This document shows positions 44,568 to 58,400 of a stretch of 64,000 bases of DNA, one piece after another; position 1 is the stretch's first letter; every line of letters starts with the position of its first letter. The position numbers and the translations under genes are program-made. The notes under the pieces were generated by a model that did no database searches, was not told where the DNA came from, and saw only the letters and a list, made by a program, of their open reading frames with translations. This stretch comes from Saururus chinensis (Eukaryota; Streptophyta; Magnoliopsida; Piperales; Saururaceae), in NCBI GenBank assembly GCA_035235625.1, contig CP141145.1, positions 36,002,668 through 36,066,667 of the forward strand, read 5' to 3'.

Positions 44568-46343
44568 CAGAAAAGCTTGCCGTGTTTCTATTTGGCATCT
44601 TATGAGCTAATTAGTTAATTTGCGGATATCCTTCTTTAATTGACTTTTCGTGCTTTCTGATTAACAAATAATAGATTTAAGGCTCTCCGCCGTCGTCATG
44701 TGAACACTAAGTACACAAGGACTTGGAGAATAAAGTCGTACCCCTGACACTTAAACGAGTCACCACAATAGGCAAACAATCAATTAACAAACTGAGCTGT
44801 TGCTCAGCAAAAAGCTTATGCGGATAATTGTAATCAGAATTTGTGGCATTGGTGGTCTTCATTACCCATCAACGTAGGAGTCCCATGCGGTATTGCACAC
44901 CTTCAGGACCATATTTTACTACGAGAGTTTGCCAGTATTACTGTCGTCATTATTTTTTTCGAAAATAAATGTATGAATATAAGAAAAAACATACTGAATT
45001 CATGTTATTTGGAACTGAATGATTTTCTCAGAGAGACCCACCGACTTGTTAGATAAACGTTGTTCCCAAAAGCTTGAGCTAAATATTTAAAAGTATTCTA
45101 TTAATATGTTTCTTTCATATTCCAATACTTCTCGCACATGCAAGCATTCGTCATGTAAGTGAACATAACACACTCACGTCTAGCTAGTGGCACTGGAACC
45201 GTTCTGATACCTGTTATTTCTACAGGCTACAACTCAAGTTATTAGAAAACAGACTATATATCTAGCTATTTTCTAATCTCCACACTCGAGTCATCTATGG
45301 CGATGGCCCTCAGCAGCTTATAACAAGAGGGAAATAAGTAGAGCGCATTAGACCTTCCCCTATTTTAGTGTTAACTTCAAGCAAGAAATTTCCAGACAAG
45401 AATATATATGAATCCTGTTGACCACCCATTAGTGCTAATTTGTCTAAAGTCTGGCCAACTTTCCTTCTCTAAAGTCAAATCTTATACCCAATCGTAGAAG
45501 CTTAGTCGGAATTTTAGACGTCAAAAAAGAACTGATTATTAAAAGGGAGGTTTCATTCATCCGCAGAGAGAGAGAGAGGCTGCCTTCTGTGTAAGAGACA
45601 TCGGCTTTGAATAACGAACCTATATCATTTCTAGAATACTCCGGAATTTCTTCCACTGATTGTGCTGCTCATCTCAAGATGAAAAAAGAAACAATTTTTT
45701 TTTTTCGCAGCTACTACTTATTTCAATATATTAACTACTAAAGCCTGATGATCTCAGGCTAAAAAAAAATTTATTGCTTTTTTTATAATAACAATAGTAC
45801 AACAAATTTGTCCAACAAACCTTTTTTTATAACTGTGGCATGCATGGCAAATTTTAGTTGGACAAAGGATAATACCTTATTTTTCTTCGTCCAATCAAAC
45901 CCCACCATGTCTCAATTAAAGGGTTTGTTGCCTTGGACGTCATGTATCGATTTTTATATATATGCACGCCTAGGAAAGCTTCGTTGTAGTATAATGGTAC
46001 TTTAGCTGATGAAGAGTCACTGCTGCCCTACAACTAGGTTGGTTAATTTGAATAGAGAATGTCGATCGTAAGGGCAAACTGCATGTTCAATCAATTTCAA
46101 TTATTTGGACCAAAGTTTGTTGTCAACTTCGTTATCCATCCGCTGCAAATTAACAAAAGGTTGAATGAAATGGACCCATCATAGGACTTCCAGCTCCGAG
46201 GTTTAAATCAATGCTCAAGAGCCTAACTCACTTTTCATGAGCTAACAGAACGCTTCAGTTCAACGGGCAGCCGTTGAATATGACCACTCCACTCAGAAAC
46301 CCTGCTCTCTTATTTGTCTTTGCTTCCTGCCAACTTTGTCTCC
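44568..46343. other. STIG1 upstream region (unit B)
   Basis: Counterpart of 25856-27632, nearly identical over the last 1.2 kb. It includes the tRNA-Asp-like word at 45981-45999. Confidence 0.5.
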
Positions 46344-46349
46344 TATAAA
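46344..46349 (+). promoter_or_regulatory. TATA box of STIG1-like gene (unit B)
   Basis: TATAAA, 158 bases before the start codon, as in unit A. Confidence 0.7.
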
Positions 46350-46501
46350 AACCATTCCTTCCTCTCTTCTCAACACCCATCTGCTTTCCCTTAGCTTAAA
46401 TCCTACACGAGGACAACCATAGCTCAAGCATCCAACCAGCTTTCTCTTGATTTGCTTCATAAACTTCCCGGATATTCTCTTCGCTAATCGTTACTTCAAG
46501 G

Positions 46502-46954
46502 ATGATAAAGACAAGTCTCTTCCTCGTTGCTATAATTGCCATGCACATTGTAGTTCATGGAGCAGAAACTTTTAGCGATGATGATTATGATGAGCTGAAA
46601 CTGGCTCAAACGTCCTCTGAGGATGCTGAAGAGGCCTCTTCGAACCCTTCCTCCGCACCTCTTCCTTGGGCGAATCGGCGTCTAGCACAGAAGGCCAAGC
46701 TTACTTGCAACAAATATCCTCAGATCTGCCGCAACAAGGGAAGCCCCGGGCCCGACTGCTGCAAGAAGCAGTGCGTGAATGTAATGACTGATCGTCTCAA
46801 CTGTGGGATGTGTGGCTACAAGTGCAAGAAAAATGAAGCCTGCTGTGGCGGGCGTTGCGTGAACTTGTTGAACGACGAGAGGAACTGCGGGAGCTGCAAG
46901 AAGAGGTGCCGCAAGGGTGACATTTGCGTTTATGGACTCTGCAACTATGCCTAG
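46502..46954 (+). CDS. STIG1-like: STIG1-like secreted cysteine-rich protein (unit B)
   Basis: 150 residues, identical in protein sequence to the unit A gene at 27791-28243: signal peptide (1-20), acidic segment, dibasic NRR, and 16-cysteine STIG1 domain ending GLCNYA. The upstream region from the TATA box and the 3' flank through the Stowaway-like MITE also match, so both copies should share expression if methylation of the neighbouring transposons does not differ. Identity between copies 18.7 kb apart indicates recent duplication or gene conversion. A secreted stigma or pollen-interaction role is inferred from the family. Confidence 0.95.
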   Translation: MIKTSLFLVAIIAMHIVVHGAETFSDDDYDELKLAQTSSEDAEEASSNPSSAPLPWANRRLAQKAKLTCNKYPQICRNKGSPGPDCCKKQCVNVMTDRLNCGMCGYKCKKNEACCGGRCVNLLNDERNCGSCKKRCRKGDICVYGLCNYA

Positions 46955-47141
46955 ATTGACCTAAATTGTTAGGTTATTTGATTAGTTCATTCACATTATT
47001 TTCTATGCATGTATCCATGTACATTGATATTGGGCTATTGCCCTCCATTAGCTAGGCTTCAGGAACCATCACCTATGCTGATTAGCTAGATATATCCCTG
47101 TACCCCTTTATGTATTCCATTCATGTATTTTCAATTTGTTG

Positions 47142-47288
47142 TACTCCCATGGTTCTAAATTAATAGCTCCATTTGGCAAAAAAAAAAAAATTTATATTAA
47201 AAACTCCATTTTGTTAAATTTGAGTAGTTGAGTAGTTTAAAACACCATTTTCCCAAAATGTAACTATTAATATGGGAAAGAGATAGTA
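47142..47288. mobile_element. Stowaway-like MITE in STIG1 3' flank (unit B)
   Basis: Identical in layout to 28431-28577, about 190 bases after the stop codon. Confidence 0.6.
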
Positions 47289-47929
47289 GAGTCATTATTG
47301 TTTTTGGGAATTTGTCCCTAACTCGTATATTTCGTCAATTTTTTATCATAAAACGTTAATGTTTTTGAGTTTGAGGTAGGTGCTTTATTTTAATGTTGAT
47401 TATCGAACTCTGATTAATATTAATCACTTTTGTTTTGTTGCATGATCTATGTGCACACCATGCAGTAATCTTGTGCGTTTCCAAATTATTCACTTTCGAA
47501 TGCTAATTATTAGAGCAGCCGCAATTGGAAGAAAATAATGCCCAACTGCATCAAAAGCCAAAATATTTATTTCCAAACACATTAATTGAGCTGCTTATTG
47601 ACCCATTTTTTGTGTTCCATCATATGCAAGGAGATCACGAAGTGCACTAGTCTAATGTTAAGATCCAACCTACCTATGCCAGTGAGGAACGTCAATTCTA
47701 CCTATTCAAGGATTTTAAAAACTTGAATTATTTTTAACTAAGGCTGCGATCTAACCCTGCACAACCTTCAAAATACTACATATCTTGATGGAGTAATCTT
47801 GTTATATGAGCTGAATAATAAATTTCATGATGCTTATTAAAGTCCGCTTAATTTATGATTGAAGGCAAAACAGTAGGGAAATCTAAGTTGTCCATTGATC
47901 ATGTACTTGTATTAGCCCAAAGTCGCTAA

Positions 47930-48102
47930 TATTCCTTCTATCTCAAATTAATAGCTCTATTTGGAAAAAATTATTTCATATTAATAACTCCATTTCGTTA
48001 AATTTAAGTAATTTGGTACTTAAAAAAGAGTATCATAAGTTCACTATTCAATAAAAATTACTATTTTTTAAATATAATTATCAACATAGACTAAATGGAG
48101 TA
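47930..48102. mobile_element. Stowaway-like MITE (unit C)
   Basis: Counterpart of 29219-29393, with a shorter A-run. Confidence 0.5.
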
Positions 48103-49014
48103 TACGTATATAGCATCAATTTTGGGTGATCGACAAACCTTCACAAGCCATTATTCTAATGAAACCGCACTAGCTAATCAGCGATCGGAAAATCTCTTTA
48201 CCTCCAGCTAAGGTCTCTTGCATTTTGCTTAATCAACCAGCAACTCTCTTTCTCGATGTGATTCGTTAAGTTTCAATACTATACTTACCGCTCTTTGGGC
48301 TAATATTTGTGCTCAAGCCCTTTGTGAATGGACAGTTATAGGCTTCTCAAACCTTTATAATAAGAGTTTTTCCATATTACTTGGCTCGATATACAAATAT
48401 TCTATATTCCCTGGATTTTAACACTTAATCCTATAACAAATATACCCTTAAGTCACAACTAAACCTATACCCAGCTCTTATCTCATTGGTGGTGAAAAAT
48501 GACCGACGATGACACAAATTTGTATGAGCAAAATCAAAACACTAAGAATACAGAAAACAAAGCATCCACTTAAAGATGATCGATAAAAAGTAAAAAAATT
48601 CTCCTTCTCAATCATGTGTTCCAAAGAACAAACCAGAACAAAGCCACCTCCCAGTTTCAATCCAAAAACTAGTTCCTAGTTAAAAAAAATGAAAATAACA
48701 AAATTTAAAATAGGGAATCAAAGGAAGCCACTTTAATGCTTGTTGAATTGCAATAAGTATAATGTTCCGACAATTTGAAAACTGAGTTGCGTTTAGAATG
48801 GATTGAATGACTTCGGAGACTTGCCACAAATAGGGATTGAACGCTACAAAAAGAAAAGAATTTTGGGAGTACAATGAATCCGAATGAAATCGGGTAGAGT
48901 ACATCTACTTTGCATGACTTGCGAGATTTCCGAGAATAGAGAACAAGAGGATGACTCCCAATAAACGGACAAAAGATCTCACGCTCCACATAGCCTGTGT
49001 CCAATGCTTAATCC
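48103..49014. other. spacer, no gene recognised (unit C)
   Basis: Counterpart of 10680-11592. Only domain-less minus-strand frames are present. Confidence 0.5.
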
Positions 49015-50012
49015 ATATCGCATATACGATAACTCGATATGTCAATAAACATATTTTTGATAATACTATATGTATTCTTTGAGCCAACAACCCATAATAT
49101 GATATCCTCTATATTGCATATACTATAACACGATATTCGCCATAGTGTGTTATCGATAACACGATATGCCAACAATGCGTGCTATTGATAATACAATATG
49201 CTATGATATCCTCTATATTGCATATACGATAAAACAATATTCGCTAAAACGTGTTATCGATAACACGATATTTGTTATAGCGTATTATCAATAACATGAG
49301 ATTCGCCATAGTGTGTTATCAATAACACGATATGCCAACAAGACGTGTTATTTATTTCCCTCTATGTCGCATATACTATAATATGATATTCTTCATAGCG
49401 TGTTATCGATAACACGATATTCGTCATAACGTGTTATTGATAATATGATATATAAATAATATGTGCTATTGATAATACAAGATGCTACAATATCCTCTAT
49501 ATCGCATATACACTAATACAATATTCGCCAAAGCGTGCTATCGATGACACAATATTTGCTATAGTGTATTATCAATAACATGAGATTCACTGTAGTGTGT
49601 TATCGATAACACGTTATGTCAATAAGACGTGTTATTTATTTTTCTCTATGTCTCATATACTATAATATGATATTTGTCATAGCGTGTTATCGATAACATG
49701 TATTGTTGGCATATCGTGTTATCGATAACATGCTATGACATATACGATAACATGTATACAATAATATGTGTTATCGATAATACAATACGATATGATATCC
49801 TCTATATCACATATACAATAATACGATATTCGCTAAAGTATGTTATTGATAATACTATATTTGACATAACATGTTATTTAGAACATGATATGCTAATAAT
49901 ACAAGTTAATGATAATATGATATATTATATATTCCATAATAGGATATTCGTCATAGCGATTTACTAATAACATGATATTCGTTATAGCGTATTATTGATA
50001 ACATGATATTCA
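49015..50012. repeat. palindromic AT-rich satellite (unit C)
   Basis: 998 bases; same monomers, 283-base higher-order period and GTGTTATCGATAACAC palindromes as in units A and B. Agrees with A at the one site where B differs. Confidence 0.85.
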
Positions 50013-50583
50013 CCAAAATTTGTCATTTATACAATTATTTATAAAGTTAGAGATAAAAACCTCTAAGGTCATGTACATGCTTACATAAGAGTCCATCTTT
50101 ACACAATAGGGTAGGAGGCTATCATGGTTATTCTACAATGTCCTTCCTTAGCATATATATCCTTCTCTATTCTTATATAGTTATGTTCTCCTGAATAGTC
50201 TTTCAAGATTTTATTTTGAATTGCAGTGTTATCTTGATCTCCTTTTGTTAGGATAAATAGTTTATGTGGTTAGAAATTTTTGGACAAAAAAAAGAGAAGA
50301 GCGATCGCCGATAAAGTGAGGGAGGCTGACAATTGCCAAATATAAATTAAAATTTGTTGTTGATAAAAACCGCAAGGCAAAAATCACAAATTGTCACTGA
50401 GCTCTGATCTCCTCTTTGTTTATGCGTCGTCACAACTAGTTTACACGATTTTAAACCCTAACCTTGTTGAAAGGGTATTTTGGTCTAATTTTTTTTTCAA
50501 ATATCTTGTAAACCCGGGTTCTATGGAATATTTTTTACAAAATCAAGGAATATGAAATATTTGTATCTTAGGCCAGGTAATAT
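50013..50583. other. spacer, nothing recognised (unit C)
   Basis: Matches unit A, not B, at the sites where the two differ (for example AAACCCGGGTTC near 50510). Confidence 0.5.
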
Positions 50584-51197
50584 CACTACAACAAAAGAGA
50601 TTAATAGCGACGTAATTATGTGTCGCTACTAATACTCAAACGTCGCTAATATCAATTACCGATGTATGTTTTACATTGCTACCAACGTCGCAAAAACCAC
50701 AATCGCAACTGATAATTCGCGGAGAATAAAACCAATCGTCGCTAATGAGCTTTATTAGCGACGTATATTTTACGTCGCTACTAGACCTTTCTATGTCGCT
50801 ATTAATGGATCATTAGCGACTCATATAAATCTGTCGCAAATATTTGTATTAACGACGTCTTTTTATCAATCGCTAATGGAGTAATAGCGTCGGATATAAT
50901 TACGTCGCAAATACTGATAATATCGACGTAAATAGATATGTCGGTAATAATCGTTTGCAACGTATATCTATACGTCGCAATAAGTTTTTTGTTGCGACGT
51001 ATAAATAGTACATTGCTATTATGCGGTTAATAACAACGTATGTATACGTCGTTATGAAATTCTATATGTCGTAAATTTTTATACAAATTCGTTTTAGGCT
51101 GTGGTATATATCGCTATTTTATAGAAGTGTAGCGACAAATTGTTGGTATACGTTGCTAATATGGTAGTTTTAGCAACGTATTATGTATACGTCACAA
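50584..51197 (+). mobile_element. CACTA transposon terminus (unit C)
   Basis: CACTACAACAAAAG end with GCGACGTA-type subterminal repeats, as in unit A. No second terminus in the unit. Confidence 0.75.
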
Positions 51198-51649
51198 AAA
51201 AGAGTAATAAATTTTAAATAAATATTAATTACTTATTTAATTATTTTTTGAGACATTAGATTTGCGTCGATAAATTTAATTTAATATTAAAAATACAAAA
51301 TAATATAAATCAACCGAAACTCCTGCCAATGTAGATTTCACCCATTACCCTTGTAGGCATGTCTGAGACTACTCCCACATGACCGGTAATAGTATAAATT
51401 TTTTTGCTTAATTTAAGGAAAAAAATTAATTTAAAAATTACTACTATATGGTAAGAATATTTGTTACATTGGAATTAATAACATCATGTGTTGAAACAAC
51501 ACCCCTAAAATGGTCACAAGTAATGCTTTTAGTTTGTGTACGAATGTAATGAACAGATTGCCAGATATCTCTTACATAGCTCTCCAATTTGAAAGCTTAT
51601 TTCCCCTCTATGTACAAGAATCAGAAGTTGAAGTCGACGAAGTCCTTAA

Positions 51650-51727
51650 CCCCTGGCCAGTGCATCTTGATTGCTAAAATGCTCCCATAGCCCATCAGAT
51701 GCAAAAATCACAAAATGATACTGGAAA
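51650..51727 (-). pseudogene. PP2C-like exon fragment (unit C)
   Basis: Encodes YHFVIFASDGLWEHFSNQDA and keeps the CCAG intron acceptor as in unit A. The remainder of the phosphatase is absent. Confidence 0.5.
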
Positions 51728-52892
51728 GTAAAAAAATTTCATAATATGAAAGGGAAAGTTAGTCTACAGAAGAAGGCAAGAGTTAAAAGAATTGAAATCG
51801 TTGTAGAGGACTAAAGGACTCCATTGAGACAAGAAGAGCAAATAAAGACAAAACAGTAGAAGATAGTATTGGATGTAGTCTGTCAATTTGGATACCTTCA
51901 CAGGTGGTAGATTGCACACCGGGCAGCGAACACTTGTGCATCCAAACACCATTTCTTTACACTTGTTCTCTCTAAGGAAATGATGCTCCACCCATTCTGT
52001 TTTTTTGCAAAAGTGCTCTGGAGGAGGATGCGGCAACATTCTGTTATAATTTCACTGAAAGTACTTAATATATGAAATACCTAAACTACCCCTTTGTCAT
52101 TTGATTAATCGCTGGCCTGCATCACCCTCCTATCCAAATATATATTCATAAGCTTTGCACATGAACATAACTAAAGAAAGGTGTTTATGCCCCCATCAAA
52201 ATTTGAACTGAGGAACTCACACGTCCACGTTAAATAATAGCTATTATTTCTAAATAACTTAAACTGTTAAGAAACAAATTATCAATATAATTAGTGTATA
52301 TTTCACACCTGCAACCATTCACCATTAACAAGATGGAGGACTCTTCTCTTGTCTATATATTGTGGCATTGTCTTAAATTACACAAATTCTACAATGGTAG
52401 GCCACAAAATTATGTTAGGAATGCTATATACAGGGAAGATTATAACCCACGTTACAACGCTTAATTTGCGGTAAGCTTCACTAGGATCAGAAAATTAGCG
52501 CACATGTGACTAAAAAGGCGACTAACAAGGGGGAAAGCCCCTGAATGGATGAATCTGGTGGCCGAGGGGAAAATCAGCGCACTAGATTCAGGTTGCATTA
52601 AAATGCAGCGTGAGGTAGTTTTTACGTATTAATTACTCCATTATTTGAATAAACTTTTGATTTGAGAAGTAATCGTTGTAATCTGCAATTACGGCAATAT
52701 GTGGGATCCAAAAGGGCTCCACAGAGAAGACACATGATTTGATTCTGCCTCAGAAAGAGCAGATGCATCTGCTATGTATACATTAACTTTGGATGCATAA
52801 CTACGATTAAGTAGTTCATTGGCAACTGGTAAATCTGTTTCACTTTGCTACCACTTCGATTGGTTTTTTAGGATAAATGATTTTATTTAGAA
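51728..52892. other. spacer, no clear gene (unit C)
   Basis: Counterpart of 14305-15469. The minus-strand frame at 51764-52039 is shared by all units and not recognised. Confidence 0.45.
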
Positions 52893-53102
52893 AAATCCTT
52901 ATATGACGTTAACTTTTACACGTCAAAACTTTACTTTACCATTTCAAAACCATTAATGAGTGGGGCCCGATGTAAGAGGGCGACTCATCAATGGTTTTGA
53001 AATGGCAAAATAAAGTTTTGATACATTAGGCCCCACTCGTCAATTGTTTTAAAATAATAAAATAAAGTTTTAACTTGTGAAAGTTAACATCAAAATAATA
53101 CT
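52893..53102. mobile_element. foldback MITE, divergent version (unit C)
   Basis: The same element as 15470-15672, but with many substitutions in both arms (GACGTTAACTTTTACACGTC) and an added CACTCGTCAATT stretch. The flanking DNA on both sides matches A and B almost perfectly. Its hairpin pairs better than that of unit A. Confidence 0.75.
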
Positions 53103-54104
53103 ATTCTTTCTTGGTGGATTAAAAGGCCAAGGCCCACCTAAATTATCAGCCAAAAAAGAGAAATTTTTAGATACAAATAAGGCACCAACTTAGCTAGCAC
53201 CAATTAGAACATAGTAAATAATCCTGTTTAGTAATATATTATTTATTTGGACAAAGTCAACGGATGAAAATGTATGAGCGCGCCACTTTATAATTGGTGG
53301 TACCGTGTACCTATATCTCCTCGCTTAGAATAGACTAGCTAAAAAAAGAAGCGGAAAATGTTTTGGTCAACAAACATGGAGAAATCTACTCAGCCCTAAA
53401 GCTGCACCGCTCCCTAGACAGCTAGTTTGAATATTCAGATTTCAAATGAATTTTATACTTTGTGTGTGTGATCAAGATACAATAATTCCACAAAAGGTGT
53501 TGACGGCGAGAGAAAGCTTCCCTCTAATTGCATGGAAGAAGTTAGATGGTGAAGCTTACGGGGAAAAAAGTACGATGGGGACCCTTTTTTTGCCCCTGAC
53601 ATATATGCCATGACTTTTTTTTGGTAGATATGTCGTGACTTGATATAAGGACGCTGCTATATGTACCCCCAAAGTTCAAGGTGTGTTTTTTTCGCTCTAA
53701 GGATTTTACTCCCTTAGCTTTGAAATAAAAAGTTCTAACTTACTTCCTCCCTTGTGTCAGTACCCCATTTTGATAAAAATTAGAGTATTTTTTTTACTTT
53801 TTCAACCTCCAAGACGTGAATTTTGTTTCCACTTATTACCTCAACTTAAATTAGCCCCTTTCTTTTTTAACTCAGGCAAAGGTCACAACTTCGGTAGTAG
53901 CAGCAGGCCGTGGTTGAGCTCCGGTTGTGGCGAAATTCTAGTCACAACCACAGCTCCAGCCATGACCATGGCCGCAACTAGAGCTCTAGCTGCTGCTGAA
54001 CTCTAGTCGTGTCAGTGATCCTAGCTGCAACCAAACTCTGGTCGTGGCCAAATCTATTGCCGTGATCGGAGCTTCTAGACACTCTTAGCCGAGACTGAAC
54101 TTTG
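53103..54104. other. spacer and minisatellite left part (unit C)
   Basis: Counterpart of 15673-16696 and like unit A. It has lost 22 bases near 53676 between two AAAGTT words. The GC-rich minisatellite occupies about 53875-54104. Confidence 0.5.
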
Positions 54105-54780
54105 TGTTAGAAGTGGGCATTATAAATGAGTTAAGCCCATATTATTTAGATGGGCATATTGATGGTTATGTAGGTCAAGCCCATATTACTCAAGTGGGTC
54201 AAGCCCATTTGGTAGAAAAAGCCCAAGCCCACTTCATATTGAATGAGAATATCACATGAGAATTGGTTGAAGGAGTGAATAGTCCCACATCGCCTACGTG
54301 AAGGTGATAGTGTTGGTATATAAGGCTTTAGTTTGGCCTTTCATGTTAGGCCCTTGGGCCAACCCACTTTTGTGGGGGAGAGAGATGTTGGACCAATGCA
54401 CCTACGTGGGCTAACCCACACGCGCGCGCCGCTGCCGTCCGGCTCGGTTCGGTTCGCACGCGGGTCGGGTCGGGTCGGGTCGGGTCGGGTTGGGTTGGGT
54501 CAACAAGATAATATTTTGGGACAAATTCATTTGGTAAGATTGTCTTCAACGGGATTTTCTATAAAACCATGAAAAACTCTGTTCTGTGTTAGCATACTCA
54601 CTGTGGTTCGCTGCATATACCGTGTTGGAGGTGTTCCTACGGTATATGGTTGATCGTCTTAAGGACGTCCACGAGTCCTAAACACCAGTAGGGAGGGCGA
54701 ATTCTGTCTTCTTGATTCGATCATAAACATTCCAGTAACGTTTCTCATCATATATAAGGCAAAGGTACGAAGAAATAACA
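54105..54780 (+). repeat. copia 5' LTR (unit C, 676 bp)
   Basis: The short LTR form with a GGGTC run near 54462-54501 and a TATA box at 54317-54323. Confidence 0.9.
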
Positions 54781-55268
54781 ATCTTAAGACATAATTCTTA
54801 TGTATTTTCGTATGTCACTGTTATGCATGCAGAATAGTATCCTTCACGTAAAAATTTGAACATTTTTTTCACTGTACACATATTTTTACTTCTATGCGAA
54901 AAATACAGTGGGAAAATTTTCTTTTCCATGCTATTAGTGCTGAAATCATACTATTCTGGACGTGCATGTTTGAAGCGTTACTGTTGTACGTATAAATTTT
55001 AAAATTTTTTCCTCTTGTGTGTGAAGTTTCCAAAATTTTGTACTGCTTTACCATTGAGTGCGTTAAATTTCTTATGCTTCCTGTTCATTCATTTTGAACT
55101 TTACTGTTTACGACTTTTTCAGAAGTTTACTGTTTTACAAATTTCTGGAACGTCACTGTTCAGAATTTTGACAGTTTACTATTCATTAAATCATATAGTT
55201 TATTGTTCATGAATTTTTTATATATTACTGTTATTTACGTAAAATTCATGTAAAGTTACTGTTTTGTG

Positions 55269-55426
55269 CATAGATTTCGAAATTCACTGCTTTGTCCATT
55301 GATTTTGAAATTCACTGTTCTGTATATGTATTTCGAAATTTACTGTTCTGCATAGATTTCGAAATTCACTGTTCTGTATATGTATTTCGAAATACACTGT
55401 TTAGCATAGATTTCGAAATTCACTGA
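55269..55426 (+). repeat. ATTTCGAAAT repeats in copia leader (unit C)
   Basis: The most regular of the three copies. Units such as TTTCGAAATTCACTGTTCTG alternate with TATATGTATTTCGAAAT, suggesting it is closest to the original. Confidence 0.75.
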
Positions 55427-55467
55427 TTTTTTAAGACTGAGTTAATCTTCTGTTCTTTGGAACAGAA

Positions 55468-58400
55468 ATGGCTGCTGAAGGTACCCACTTGGCATCGGTA
55501 CTTGTTCCCACTCCGGTGACTGCTCCTCTTCCTATTAAAGGGGAAAAACCAGAAAAGTTCAGTGGTGCGGATTTCAAAAGATGGCAGCAGAAAATGCTGT
55601 TCTATCTCACCACACTGAACTTAGCCCGCTTCCTTCAAGAGGATGTACCCATTCTCACTGAGGAGAAAAGGGAGGACAAGGCAGTACATTGCGGCAGTAG
55701 ATGCATGGAAACATGCAGATTTCTTATGCCGTAATTATATCCTTAATGGGTTGGACAACACATTGTATAATGTGTATAGTTCAATGAAAAGTGCTAAGGC
55801 ACTGTGGGAGTCTTTAGACAAGAAGTACAAAACAGAGGATACTGGAACGAAGAAATTCGTGGTCGGCAAATTTTTGGACTTCAAAATGGTGGACTCTCAA
55901 ACTGTGATCAGCCAAGTTCAAGAACTCCAAGTGATCCTGCATGATATTCATGCAGAGGGAATGACTTTAAGTGAGTCTTTCCAGGTGGCAGCTCTAATTG
56001 AAAAATTACCACCTTCCTGGAAGGATTTCAAAAATTACTTAAAGCATAAACGAAAGGAGATGAACATGGAAGATCTGATTGTGCGATTAAGGATTGAAGA
56101 GGACAACCGGGCTTCTGAAAAGAACAACAAAGGCCATGGCCTAGAAGCCAAAGTAAATGTTGTGGAACAGGGGCATAAAGGCTCTAACTTCAACAACAAG
56201 AAGCGGAAGTATCCTGTTGGACAGTCAAACAGTGACTCCAACAAAGCCAAATTCAAGGGCAAGTGCTACGTGTGTGACAAGATAGGCCACAAGGCTAAGG
56301 ATTGTCGGAAACGGAATAAACAAGATGATTCCAAGATGAAGAAGGCACAGGCCCACATGACTGAAGTGGAGAATCTCTCCACAAATGTGAATGACATCAA
56401 CCTTTCTGCTGTTATTTCAGAAGTGAACATGGTTACCAACGCTCGTGAATGGTGGGTGGACACCGGGGCCACTCGTCATGTTTGCTCTAATAGGAAGATG
56501 TTCTCCACTTATCAGCCCGTGGAGAATGGTGAACAACTATTTATGGGTAACTCCTCTACTGCGAAGGTTGAAGGACTTGGCAAGGTGGTGCTGAAGATGA
56601 CTTCAGGCAAAGAGCTCACACTCAACAATGTGTTGCATGTTCCTGAAATTCGAAAGAATTTAGTGTCTGGATCCTTGCTGAGCAAGAATGGCTTCAAGTT
56701 GGTTTTTGAGTCAGACAAATTTGTCTTGACCAAGGGTGGGATGTACGTGGGCAAAGGGTATTTAAATGAGGGGCTTTTTAAGCTCAATGTACTCACTATT
56801 GTACCTATTTCTGTTATTAAGAATGCAAATGCTTCTTCTTCGTATATGATTGAGTCATGTGATATGTGGCATGGTAGATTAGGTCATGTTAATTATGATG
56901 CTTTACGTAGATTGATTAATATGGAATATCTGCCTAAATTCAATATTGACTTTAATCATAAATGTCAAACTTGTGTAGAATCAAAATTAAGCAGGAAATC
57001 TTTCCAAAGTATTGCGCGTAGTACTGAACCTCTTGAGTTAATTCACAGTGATGTCTGTGACTTAAAATTTGTTCAAACAAGAGGAGGTAAAAAGTACTTT
57101 CTTACATTTATTTACGATTGCACTCGTTATTGTTATGTTTACTTGTTGAGAAGTAAAGATGAGGCCATTGACATGTTTATTTTATATAAAACAGAGGTTG
57201 AGAATCAACTTGGCAAGAAAATTAAAGTTCTACGAAGTGATAGAGGTGGGGAATATGAATCACCTTTTGGTGATTTCTGTTCACAACATGGTATAATACA
57301 CCAAACAACGGCACCCTATTCCCCTCAGCAAAATGGAGTTGCTGAACGGAAAAATAGAACTTTAAAAGAAATGATGAATGCCATGTTAATCAGTTCTGGG
57401 TTACCCCAGAACATGTGGGGGGAAGCTTTGCTTTCAGCAAATTATATTCTCAACAAAATACCTCATAAGAAAACCTTGCAGACACCATATGAATTATGGA
57501 AAGGTCGAAAGCCTTCCTACAAATTCTTAAAAGTGTGGGGGTGTTTGGCAAAAGTGGCGGTCCCTAATCCCAAGAGGATTAAAATTGGACCAAAGATCAT
57601 TGATTGTGTATTCATTGGTTATGCCAATAATAGCAGTGCATATCGCTTTCTTGTTCATAAATCGGATATTCCTGATGTAAATGTCAATACTGTGATTGAA
57701 TCCAGGAATGCTTCGTTTTTGAAAATATTTTTCCGTGGAATTCTACACAAACGGAAAGTTCTCTTCAAAGAACTTTGGATGTTGAAAAGGATAATAGTGA
57801 AGACCAAGAGGGAGACGATGATGCACCTAGACGTAGCAAACATGCTAGAACATCAAAATCCTTTGGTCCAGACTTTCTGACTTATTTGTTGGAAAATGAA
57901 CCTCAAAGCTTTAAGGAAGCCATGTCATCTCTGAAGCACAATATTGGAAGGAGGCAAGAAATGTGAAATTGAATCCATTATGCAAAATCATACTTGGGAG
58001 TTGGTGGATCTACCGCACGGGAGTAAACCTCTAGGATACAAGTGGATATTTAAGAGGAAGATGAAGGCTGATGGATCAATTGACAAATATAAAGCCAGAC
58101 TTGTTATCAAAGGATACAAGCAAAAAGAAGGTCAAGATTATTTTGATACTTATTCACCTGTCACAAGGATAACTTCCATTAGGATGTTAATCGCTATTGC
58201 TGCTTTGTATAATCTTGAAATACATCAAATGGATGTGAAAACCGCATTCTTGAATGGTGACTTGAATGAGGAAATTTATATGCAACAACCTGAAGGGTTT
58301 GTTGTACCGGGTCAAGAAAACAAAGTGTGCAGACTTGTTAAATCTCTTTATGGACTTAAACAAGCACCTAAGCAATGGCATGAAAAATTTGACAAAATGA

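Larger units (their letters stand above)
28735..47445 (+). repeat. tandem segmental duplication, unit B (18.7 kb)
   Basis: Same order of elements as unit A, with offsets drifting from +18719 at the start to +18711 at the STIG1-like gene because of small indels. It resembles unit C more than A in its 3' third (about 41 kb onward), but has private differences in its 5' third and a divergent patch at about 35030-35270. Confidence 0.95.
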
